Shown here in pieces: positions 1 to 5,551 of a stretch of 8,663 nucleotides of DNA. Position 1 is the stretch's first letter. The number at the start of each line of letters is the position of its first letter. This stretch comes from JAKAXS01 sp041940525. Lineage in GTDB: Bacteria > Pseudomonadota > Alphaproteobacteria > Rhizobiales > Hyphomicrobiaceae. The notes under the pieces were generated by a model. The model ran no database searches, had not been told where the DNA came from, and saw nothing but the letters and a program-made list of their open reading frames with translations. Position numbers and translations under genes: made by a program. The stretch spans positions 1 to 8,663 of the forward strand of contig JBGTSB010000080.1 in assembly GCA_041940525.1 (NCBI GenBank), written 5' to 3'.

Positions 1-91
1 TGACACAGTAACGTCTTTCTGTCTTCGTCAGCACCCTGCTACCGTAAGCAATGGGACGCTCTTCCCCGTCTACAACTTGGGACAAGACCGC
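1..91. other. left-edge sequence not homologous to CarB
   Basis: CarB should continue leftwards with a segment like DAIEVDVDAxxDG before TNTYIAGIMEH. Instead the open frame reads DTVTSFCLRQHPATVSNG and so on, and the other two forward frames hold stops and no CarB-like residues. Bases 55-65 (GACGCTCTTCC) are identical to 11 consecutive bases of the common Illumina adapter end, and the match breaks down after that. The simplest reading is a chimeric or untrimmed sequence end rather than biology. A frameshift alone does not explain it, since no frame restores the family sequence. Confidence 0.55.
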
Positions 92-1006
92 ACCAATACC
101 TACATCGCTGGCATCATGGAGCATATCGAGGAAGCCGGTATCCATTCCGGCGACAGCGCCTGTTCTTTGCCTCCCCACACACTTGGCGAGGAGGCCATCG
201 CGGAACTGAAACGTCAGGCACGTAAACTGGCCCTGGCCCTCGGCGTGGTCGGCCTCATGAACGTTCAGTTCGCCATCAAGGACGACAAGATCTACATCCT
301 TGAGGTCAACCCGCGCGCTTCGCGTACGGTGCCGTTCGTTGCCAAGGTGATCGGCCATCCGATCGCATCGATCGCCGCCCAGGTGATGGCGGGCAAGCCT
401 CTGAAGGACTTCGGCCTGGAAGATACCAAGTTCGACCACATCGCGGTCAAGGAGGCAGTCTTCCCGTTTGCGCGCTTCCCAGGGGTCGATCCGATTCTAG
501 GGCCGGAAATGCGCTCCACCGGCGAAGTGATGGGCATCGATACTGACTTCCCCTTGGCGTTCTACAAGAGCCAGCTGGGCGCCGGTCAGATCCTGCCTTT
601 GGAAGGAACGGTCTTCGCGTCGGTCAAGGAAACGGACAAGGAACGCATCGTCCAGCCCCTGAAAGAGCTGCAGGCCATGGGCTTCAACATCATCGCCACG
701 CGGGGCACCAAGCGCTACCTGGAGACCCAAGGCGTTGACTGCGATGTCGTCAACAAGGTCCTCGAAGGCCGGCCGCACATCGTCGACGCCATCAAAAATG
801 GCGAGGTTCAGTTAGTTTTTAATACAACAGAAGGCGCCAAAGCCCTGTCTGACAGCAAGGACATTCGCCGCTCGGCCTTGCTTCACCATATTCCATACTA
901 TACTACGTTATCAGGTGCGGTCGCGGTGACCCGGGCGATCAAGGCTCTGAAGTCGGGTGCGCTCAATGTGGCGCCTTTGCAGACTTACATTCACCGCGCG
1001 ACCTGA
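2..1006 (+). CDS. carB: carbamoyl-phosphate synthase large subunit, C-terminal part
   Basis: CarB makes carbamoyl phosphate from bicarbonate, ATP and ammonia delivered by the CarA glutaminase, feeding pyrimidine and arginine synthesis in the cytosol. Only about the last 305 residues of a protein usually near 1,080-1,160 are present. From about base 92 the reading matches the second ATP-grasp half: GIMEHIEEAGIHSGDSAC (107-160) and the ATP/metal-binding EVNPRAS (302-322). The MGS-like allosteric domain runs from about 602 to the stop, with SVKETDK, NTTEG, RRSALLHHIPYYTT and a final helix. The stop is TGA at 1004-1006. The frame is open to the left edge, but the residues encoded by bases 2-91 do not resemble CarB, so the true gene is cut at about 90 by the edge or by a chimeric end. 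No in-window start should be taken as real; the TTG at 77 is only an internal codon. An AT-richer stretch at about 795-915 is noted separately. Confidence 0.95.
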   Translation, partial: DTVTSFCLRQHPATVSNGTLFPVYNLGQDRTNTYIAGIMEHIEEAGIHSGDSACSLPPHTLGEEAIAELKRQARKLALALGVVGLMNVQFAIKDDKIYILEVNPRASRTVPFVAKVIGHPIASIAAQVMAGKPLKDFGLEDTKFDHIAVKEAVFPFARFPGVDPILGPEMRSTGEVMGIDTDFPLAFYKSQLGAGQILPLEGTVFASVKETDKERIVQPLKELQAMGFNIIATRGTKRYLETQGVDCDVVNKVLEGRPHIVDAIKNGEVQLVFNTTEGAKALSDSKDIRRSALLHHIPYYTTLSGAVAVTRAIKALKSGALNVAPLQTYIHRAT

Positions 1007-1075
1007 TCCGAACTAAAATGGCCAGCCGGAGGTCTCACCGGGCTTGGTCTATCCCTCTCGCGTATTAACGAGACC

Positions 1076-1081
1076 TATAAT
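1076..1081 (+). promoter_or_regulatory. candidate -10 box of the greA promoter
   Basis: TATAAT, a perfect sigma-70-type -10 hexamer, lies 48 bases before the greA ATG in the 123-base carB-greA gap. No good -35 stands 16-18 bases upstream; TTGGTC at 1044-1049 is too far away (26-base spacer). If used, transcription would begin near 1088, giving a leader of about 42 bases made almost wholly of two hairpins. A 7-base inverted repeat, AGGTCTC (1030-1036) and GAGACCT (1070-1076), reaches into the first base of the box and could be an operator or the carB terminator stem. Confidence 0.4.
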
Positions 1082-1092
1082 CGTTGCAGGCT

Positions 1093-1123
1093 CTGGCTCT
1101 GTAGCCAGGCCGTCTGGGAGACG
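1093..1123 (+). promoter_or_regulatory. two tandem hairpins in the greA leader, covering the ribosome binding site
   Basis: Hairpin 1 is CTGGCT (1093-1098), loop CTGT, AGCCAG (1103-1108). Hairpin 2 is CGTCT (1111-1115), loop GGG, AGACG (1119-1123). The only Shine-Dalgarno-like string, GGGAG (1116-1120), 9 bases before the ATG, forms the loop and part of the stem of hairpin 2. The arms are seen directly; a role in translation control is inferred. Confidence 0.4.
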
Positions 1124-1129
1124 TTAGCA

Positions 1130-1609
1130 ATGTCGATGGAACGGGTTCCGATAACTACTGAAGGCTACAAGAGGCTGGAAGAGGAACTTCACCGTCTGAA
1201 ATCCGAAGAGCGCCCGCGCATCATTCAAGCGATCGCGGAAGCACGCTCGCACGGAGACCTGTCGGAAAACGCTGAATATCACGCCGCCAAGGAAGCACAG
1301 GGCCTCAACGAGGCAAAGGTCGCCGAACTGGAGGATAAGATCTCGCGCGCGGACATCATTGACACGTCCAAGCTCTCAGGAGCGACTGTCAAATTCGGCG
1401 CCACAGTCACCCTCGTTGACGAGGATACGGACGAGAAGGTCAAGTACCAGATCGTTGGCGACACCGAAGCTGCGGTCAAGGATGGCAAGATTTCCATCTC
1501 CTCTCCGATTGCTCGCGCGTTGATCGGGAAGTCCAAAGGCGACAGCGCCGAAGTTGTCACGCCAAAGGGCGCGCGCTCCTACGAGATCCTGAAGATCGAG
1601 TGGAAGTAA
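1130..1609 (+). CDS. greA: transcription elongation factor GreA
   Basis: GreA enters the secondary channel of RNA polymerase and stimulates cleavage of backtracked transcripts, rescuing stalled elongation complexes. The 159-residue length is normal (about 158). Residues 1 to about 78 form the coiled-coil finger, with the acidic tip HGDLSENAEYHAAKE at 41-55; D43 and E46 match the tip residues that place the catalytic Mg2+. Residues from about 84 to 159 form the FKBP-like C-terminal domain that docks on polymerase. The start is the ATG at 1130 because GGGAG at 1116-1120 is 9 bases upstream; an in-frame ATG at 1136 would give MERVPITTEG, which also looks like a family N-terminus but has a poorer spacing. 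It follows carB by 123 bases and appears to have its own promoter and terminator. Confidence 0.97.
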   Translation: MSMERVPITTEGYKRLEEELHRLKSEERPRIIQAIAEARSHGDLSENAEYHAAKEAQGLNEAKVAELEDKISRADIIDTSKLSGATVKFGATVTLVDEDTDEKVKYQIVGDTEAAVKDGKISISSPIARALIGKSKGDSAEVVTPKGARSYEILKIEWK

Positions 1610-1638
1610 TCAGCTGAGGCAAATCATCGGACGATGCC

Positions 1639-1660
1639 GGGGCGGAGGAAACTTCGCCCC
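1639..1660. terminator. GC-rich hairpin terminator between convergent greA and the M48 protease gene
   Basis: GGGGCGGAG (1639-1647), a GAAA tetraloop (1648-1651) and CTTCGCCCC (1652-1660) form a 9-pair stem with one G-T pair. It starts 30 bases after the greA stop and ends 9 bases before the end of the protease gene, which faces it. The base run after it on the plus strand is only weakly T-rich (TTGGTCC), so it is an imperfect intrinsic terminator and may serve both strands or protect 3' ends. Confidence 0.6.
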
Positions 1661-1669
1661 TTGGTCCAT

Positions 1670-2647
1670 CTAGTACCAGAGCCCAGGCCAGCGGTACCGT
1701 GGCCGCATTTGGCTCGGGCCCATTCCGGCTAGCGACACCATCGGCTGTTCAACGATTACGATACGATCGTATTGCGCAGGCTCGGCTTGCAGCGAAAGCA
1801 GCCGTTCAACGCGTTCGTCATTGGTCGGATGCGTTCTCAAGACCGATGGCTGCGGAACGCGCCGGCCCGGCACCGGAAACATCAGATCTTCCCAAAAACG
1901 GCCAGTGTAGGTTTCCAGCCGCCTCAGCGCCGAGGCCAGGCCCATCGGATCCCCCGTTAGCGCGGCGGCCTCCCGATCGGCGTCGAACTCGCGTGCGCGA
2001 GAAAGCCCCAGCTGAAGCAAAGAGGAGATCGCCGGGGCGCTGTAGAGCAACGCGATCGTCCACCAGGAAACAACTTGCTCGCCCGTCAGCATCGCGAACA
2101 GGTTCAAGGCAGCCAAAATCAAAGCCACATAGGCAAGAACTTGCAGGAACCGCGTCATCACGTCGGCGAGCGCCATCACTTCCAAATCGTTATTGCGCAC
2201 GTGGCTGATCTCATGCGCAAGCACGCCGGAAATCTCCCGCAGTGAAAGGCGGCGCAACAGCCCCTCCGTCAGCCCAATTGCCGAGTGGCCGGGGCTGCCG
2301 GTAGCGAAAGCATTCAAAGTCATGCTCGGAATAACGTAGAGTTTTGGCCGCGCGGGAAGGTTGGCGCGATAGGCCAGAACATCAACAAGACTGGAGAGTT
2401 GGCTGTCGGCGTTTGGCGGTACAAGCGTCGCACGGTAGAGCCTCATCACAGCCTCCGGCGGAACACGCGGCGCCAGCAAGAACAAGGCGGCTAGGATGAC
2501 AGCGGTGAATACGGCCCCGATCAGACCCCAAACGATCGCAACAGCCGTGACGAGCAGCAGCCCAATCCCGGCGAGCAGAATGACGGACTGCAAGAAGTTA
2601 CGGCGGCGGTGTTCGCGCTGCCGTTCAGGCTCTAGCACGGATGCCAC
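1670..2647 (-). CDS. M48-family (HtpX-like) membrane zinc metalloprotease
   Basis: This is probably a membrane-bound zinc endopeptidase related to HtpX, which cleaves misfolded or unwanted inner-membrane proteins. Numbering is from the GTG at 2647 (325 residues). A hydrophobic segment at about 20-60 could cross the membrane twice. The zinc motif HEISH is at 145-149 in a VLAHEISHVRNNDLEV context. Two more hydrophobic segments lie at about 167-189 and 192-214. The third zinc ligand is the Glu of REFDADREA at about 220, and the family's HPTNDERVERL is at 273-283. The tail after about 300 is ordinary, ending in an aromatic- and Arg-rich RPRYRWPGLWY. I chose GTG 2647 because GAGGGAG lies 6 bases upstream; a TTG at 2701 in the same frame would add 18 residues but has no comparable site. 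It lies 78 bases after the LOG-family gene on the same strand, so the two are probably co-transcribed. Membership of the family is clear; substrate and exact subfamily are not. Confidence 0.9.
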   Translation of the reverse strand: MASVLEPERQREHRRRNFLQSVILLAGIGLLLVTAVAIVWGLIGAVFTAVILAALFLLAPRVPPEAVMRLYRATLVPPNADSQLSSLVDVLAYRANLPARPKLYVIPSMTLNAFATGSPGHSAIGLTEGLLRRLSLREISGVLAHEISHVRNNDLEVMALADVMTRFLQVLAYVALILAALNLFAMLTGEQVVSWWTIALLYSAPAISSLLQLGLSRAREFDADREAAALTGDPMGLASALRRLETYTGRFWEDLMFPVPGRRVPQPSVLRTHPTNDERVERLLSLQAEPAQYDRIVIVEQPMVSLAGMGPSQMRPRYRWPGLWY

Positions 2648-2719
2648 AAAAGTCTCCCTCGGTATGACTTCCTCGGAGCACAACGCGAGATCGCGGCACA
2701 ATCAAGACAGTCCGGACGT

Positions 2720-2736
2720 CGCGGTTCAAAACCGCG
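2720..2736 (-). terminator. hairpin over the stop codon of the LOG-family gene
   Basis: CGCGGTT (2720-2726) and AACCGCG (2730-2736) form a perfect 7-pair stem with a 3-base loop, spanning the TGA of the LOG-family gene (2726-2728). No U-run follows on the minus strand. It may be a weak terminator or a processing or stability element between the LOG-family gene and the protease gene, but part of it is coding sequence. Confidence 0.3.
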
Positions 2737-3376
2737 CAGCGACTGCGATACCGGGATCGATCGCTTCCTTGTCACCCGCCGCGGCAATGGCAGCGGGAAC
2801 GATGTTGGCCGCGTCATCCACAACCGTGAAGTGCAGATCGAGACCTGCGCGGATGAAGGCGTCGTCCTTCATGTGCTGCAGCAGGTTCAAAAACGGCCGC
2901 CAAAAATCAGAAATATTAGCAACAACGATTGGCTTTTCGTGCCGTCCCAGCTGTGACCACGTGAGCTGCTCCACCAGCTCTTCCAACGTCCCGATCCCGC
3001 CGGGCAAGGCGACGAAGGCATCCGACTTGAGAAACATCAGCTGTTTGCGCTCGTGCATGTCCTTGGTCACGATGAGTTCGTGCACGTCCTTCAGCATCTT
3101 TTCCTTGTCGGAGAGAAATTCCGGTATAATCCCGGTAACACGGCCACCGGCGCCGATGGTTGCGCGCGCGACCTCGCCCATCAGTCCGAGGCTTCCGCCG
3201 CCGTAAACCAAGCCGATATCATTGGCGGCCAGTGCGGCGCCAAGTGTTTGTGCCGCCTCCACATAAGCTTCGTCCTGGCCGGGGCCCGATCCGCAGTAAA
3301 CGCAGATATTCCGGATCGGATGACCGGGAACCTTGCTGGCTTCATCTAGGTGCTTATCACACCGCTTTTTTTGCAT
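2726..3376 (-). CDS. LOG-family (TIGR00730) nucleoside 5'-monophosphate phosphoribohydrolase
   Basis: LOG-family proteins release the base from cytokinin riboside 5'-monophosphates or from ordinary nucleotides such as AMP; the bacterial role is often unknown. The 216-residue protein has the family marks in order: ICVYCGS at 24-30, the Rossmann-type VYGGGSLGLMG at 57-67, MHERK at 107-111 with the conserved Arg-Lys pair, and the phosphoribosyl-binding PGGIGTLEE at 125-133, whose final Glu is the expected catalytic residue. The ATG at 3376 is used because no other in-frame start lies before ICVYCGS; it gives about 20 residues before the core and a poor Shine-Dalgarno. The codons after the ATG hold a run of seven A (CAA AAA AAG). 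It leads a probable two-gene unit with the M48 protease and is divergent from the ABC exporter. The older label 'lysine decarboxylase' for this family is misleading. Substrate cannot be told from sequence. Confidence 0.92.
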   Translation of the reverse strand: MQKKRCDKHLDEASKVPGHPIRNICVYCGSGPGQDEAYVEAAQTLGAALAANDIGLVYGGGSLGLMGEVARATIGAGGRVTGIIPEFLSDKEKMLKDVHELIVTKDMHERKQLMFLKSDAFVALPGGIGTLEELVEQLTWSQLGRHEKPIVVANISDFWRPFLNLLQHMKDDAFIRAGLDLHFTVVDDAANIVPAAIAAAGDKEAIDPGIAVAARF

Positions 3377-3391
3377 TGCTCTGAACTCGTT

Positions 3392-3420
3392 GAGAAAATT
3401 AGGGCCCGGACAGCCCTCTC
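3392..3420 (-). promoter_or_regulatory. hairpin with U-rich tail in the LOG-family gene leader
   Basis: Read on the minus strand, AGGGC, loop TGTCCGG, GCCCT (genome 3401-3417) is followed by AATTTTCTC, and the flanking GAGA and TCTC can extend the pairing. It sits about 16 bases before the LOG-family ATG, so if the promoter is further upstream the hairpin is in the leader. It resembles a short terminator, but the core stem is only 5 pairs. Confidence 0.25.
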
Positions 3421-3544
3421 AGGCTGGCGGACCACGCTCACTCTAGGAATATGGGGTCTAATCGTACCCAGCGCATCCCCGATATACCGATTGCGTTAGC
3501 ACGCTACCGCCCGGCCGCGACATCAATGTGTAAGGCCGTCACCC

Positions 3545-3586
3545 GCGCAAAGCGCCCCTTGCGCTGGTAGGTCAGCGGTTTATATC
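3545..3586 (+). promoter_or_regulatory. candidate promoter and inverted repeat before the ABC exporter
   Basis: The 217-base gap 3377-3593 separates two divergent genes and holds no ORF I can support. TTGCGC (3559-3564), 16 bases, then TATATC (3581-3586) make a modest sigma-70-like promoter. The -10 ends 7 bases before the ATG at 3594, so transcription would start at or next to the start codon. The -35 is the right arm of an inverted repeat, GCGCAA (3545-3550) and TTGCGC (3559-3564), which could be an operator. I found no clear promoter for the LOG-family gene in the rest of the gap. Confidence 0.35.
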
Positions 3587-3593
3587 GACGCCA

Positions 3594-5537
3594 ATGTCCG
3601 TCTCCACACCGTCATCAGCCAAAACCACCACCGGCTCAGCTGCTCGGCCTCAAGCGCGCCAGCCTGTCCGAACGGATGATCATTGGACAGTTCTAAAAGG
3701 GCTGGCACCGTTCGTTTGGCCGGAAGGCCGACAGGACCTTCGCGTACGCGTCGTTCTCGCGTTCATTTTTCTAGTCTGCGCCAAGCTTGTCACGGTCTCC
3801 ACGCCCGTCCTCTACAAATGGGCGACGGACGCGCTGACAAAAGAAACGAGCGGCGGCGCTGGCATCGACGCGGGCTCAATCGCCATCGGTGCGGCCATGC
3901 TTATCTTCGCATATGGGTTTGCCCGCATCGCGATGATGGGGCTGACACAGCTGCGCGACGTGATGTTCATATCGGTGGGACAGAACGCTGTTCGGACCTT
4001 GAACAAGCGCACTTTCGAACACCTTCACCGCCTGTCACTACGCTTCCACCTGGAACGGCGTACCGGCGGACTCTCTCGCGTCATTGAGCGCGGCTCGCGC
4101 GGCATCGAACTCATCATACGCATGGGCGTCATGAACATGGTGCCGACTGCACTGGAGCTGCTCCTGGCTTGCGGCCTGCTGCTCTATTTCTTCGATGCTA
4201 TCTATGTCGTGATCCTGCTCTCAACGATCGCCACCTACATGTGGTTCACATTCTGGGCCAGCGAAAAGCGCATCGCGATCCGCCGCGAGATGAACGAGAG
4301 CGACAACGATGCCAGCACAAAGGCGATCGACAGCCTGCTCAACTTCGAAACAGTCAAATATTTCGGAAACGAACAGCTAGAGGCACAGCGGTTCGACAGG
4401 TCGATGGCCCGCTATGAGCGCGCGGCCATCCGCACGTACATGTCTCTGGGCACGCTCAATTTCGGCCAGGCCGTGATCTTCACGGCGGGAATGGTGCTCG
4501 TGATGTGGCTGGCCAGCCGTGGCGTTCTGGCTGGTACGCATTCGATCGGCGATTTCGTGATGATCAACGCCATGATGATCCAGCTCTATCAGCCGCTCCA
4601 CTTCCTCGGCATGGTCTATCGCGACATCAAGCAAAGCCTTGTCGATCTGGAAACAATGTTCTCGCTCCTCGGAGAGAAGCCGGAAATCCCCGACAAGCCA
4701 GGTGCACGCCCGCTTCAGGTTTCCGATGGCGTGATCCGCTTCGAAGACGTGTCGTTCTCCTACGACAAGGAACGCGGCATCCTCAAAAACCTCTCCTTCG
4801 AGGTGCCACCCGGCAAGATGGTCGCGATCGTCGGCCCCTCGGGCGCCGGTAAGTCGACCATCAGCCGTATCCTGTTCCGGTTCTACGATATCCAGTCTGG
4901 CCGCGTAACGATCGATGGTCAGGATATCAAGGACGTCACGCAAACAAGCCTGCGCAATGCTATTGGAATGGTGCCACAGGACACGGTGCTGTTTAACGAC
5001 ACGATCGCCTACAACATCCGCTACGGCCGCATGGAGGCGACCGAAGACGACGTCATTGCCGCAGCAAAACTCGCGCAAATCGACAAGTTCATTCGCGACC
5101 TGCCTGACGGCTACGATACCATGGTTGGTGAGCGCGGCCTGAAGCTGTCCGGAGGCGAAAAGCAGCGCGTCGCCATCGCACGGACCATCCTCAAGTCTCC
5201 ACCCATCCTGATGCTCGACGAAGCCACCAGCGCGCTTGACAGCCATACGGAAAAAGAAATCCAGGACGCTCTCGATAGCATCTCACGCGATCGCACGACG
5301 CTTGTCATCGCCCACCGCTTGTCGACGATCGTGCACGCAGACCAGATCTTGGTTCTGGAAAAAGGAAAGCTGGTCGAGCAGGGCACTCATGCCGAACTGA
5401 TCGCCAAGGGCGGCCTTTACGAAAGCCTTTGGTCGCGCCAACGCCAAGCGGAAAAGGCCCGCGAAGATCTCGCACACGCATTGGAAGAGGCCGAACGCAC
5501 CGGCGCGCTGCGACCGCAAGCTCTGCAACAGCCTTAA
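3594..5537 (+). CDS. Atm1/ABCB7-type half-size ABC exporter (fused TMD-NBD)
   Basis: This is a homodimeric inner-membrane exporter of the Atm1 (ABCB7/HMT1) branch, thought to export glutathione-linked sulfur, metal or persulfide species. The 647 residues comprise a soluble N-terminus (1-48), a six-helix transmembrane domain (about 50-345) and a nucleotide-binding domain (about 380-612). The ATPase motifs are complete: Walker A GPSGAGKST (414-422), Q-loop Q462, signature LSGGEKQ (518-524), Walker B ILMLDE with E543, and H-loop H574. The linker RDIKQSLVDLETMFSLL (343-359) and LNFETVKYFGNE (249-260) are hallmarks of the Atm1 branch rather than MsbA. R226, R230, N289, Q292, G339, M340 and R343 sit at a constant +20 offset from the glutathione-site residues I recall for Novosphingobium Atm1. 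A charged helical tail follows (615-640). The ATG has no Shine-Dalgarno, and no other suitable start lies before the first membrane helix. It ends 14 bases from the facing serB. Confidence 0.92.
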   Translation: MSVSTPSSAKTTTGSAARPQARQPVRTDDHWTVLKGLAPFVWPEGRQDLRVRVVLAFIFLVCAKLVTVSTPVLYKWATDALTKETSGGAGIDAGSIAIGAAMLIFAYGFARIAMMGLTQLRDVMFISVGQNAVRTLNKRTFEHLHRLSLRFHLERRTGGLSRVIERGSRGIELIIRMGVMNMVPTALELLLACGLLLYFFDAIYVVILLSTIATYMWFTFWASEKRIAIRREMNESDNDASTKAIDSLLNFETVKYFGNEQLEAQRFDRSMARYERAAIRTYMSLGTLNFGQAVIFTAGMVLVMWLASRGVLAGTHSIGDFVMINAMMIQLYQPLHFLGMVYRDIKQSLVDLETMFSLLGEKPEIPDKPGARPLQVSDGVIRFEDVSFSYDKERGILKNLSFEVPPGKMVAIVGPSGAGKSTISRILFRFYDIQSGRVTIDGQDIKDVTQTSLRNAIGMVPQDTVLFNDTIAYNIRYGRMEATEDDVIAAAKLAQIDKFIRDLPDGYDTMVGERGLKLSGGEKQRVAIARTILKSPPILMLDEATSALDSHTEKEIQDALDSISRDRTTLVIAHRLSTIVHADQILVLEKGKLVEQGTHAELIAKGGLYESLWSRQRQAEKAREDLAHALEEAERTGALRPQALQQP

Positions 5538-5551
5538 GGTCAAAAGTCCGC

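Noticed and set aside
2..79. TTG at 77 as a true start of a short CarB-like protein
   Set aside because: The downstream sequence begins in the middle of the second ATP-grasp domain, and the frame is open to the edge, so this is a truncated gene rather than a short one.
1044..1049. TTGGTC as the -35 box of greA
   Set aside because: The spacer to TATAAT would be 26 bases, too long for a sigma-70-type promoter.
1625..1636. CATCG and CGATG inverted repeat just before the greA terminator
   Set aside because: The loop would be 2 bases and the stem 4-5 pairs; it adds little beside the strong neighbouring hairpin.
1699..2208. 169-residue plus-strand open frame within the M48 gene
   Set aside because: It is an Arg/Pro/Ala-rich shadow opposite conserved protease coding sequence.
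2496..3206. 236-residue plus-strand open frame over the LOG-family and M48 genes
   Set aside because: It crosses two well-supported minus-strand genes and is a Ser/Thr/Arg-rich shadow with no motif.
4377..5246. 289-residue open frame on the minus strand opposite the ABC exporter
   Set aside because: It is antisense to the intact ATPase domain coding region, its residues are a His/Asp/Arg/Ala-rich mix typical of a reverse high-GC frame, and it has no recognisable domain.
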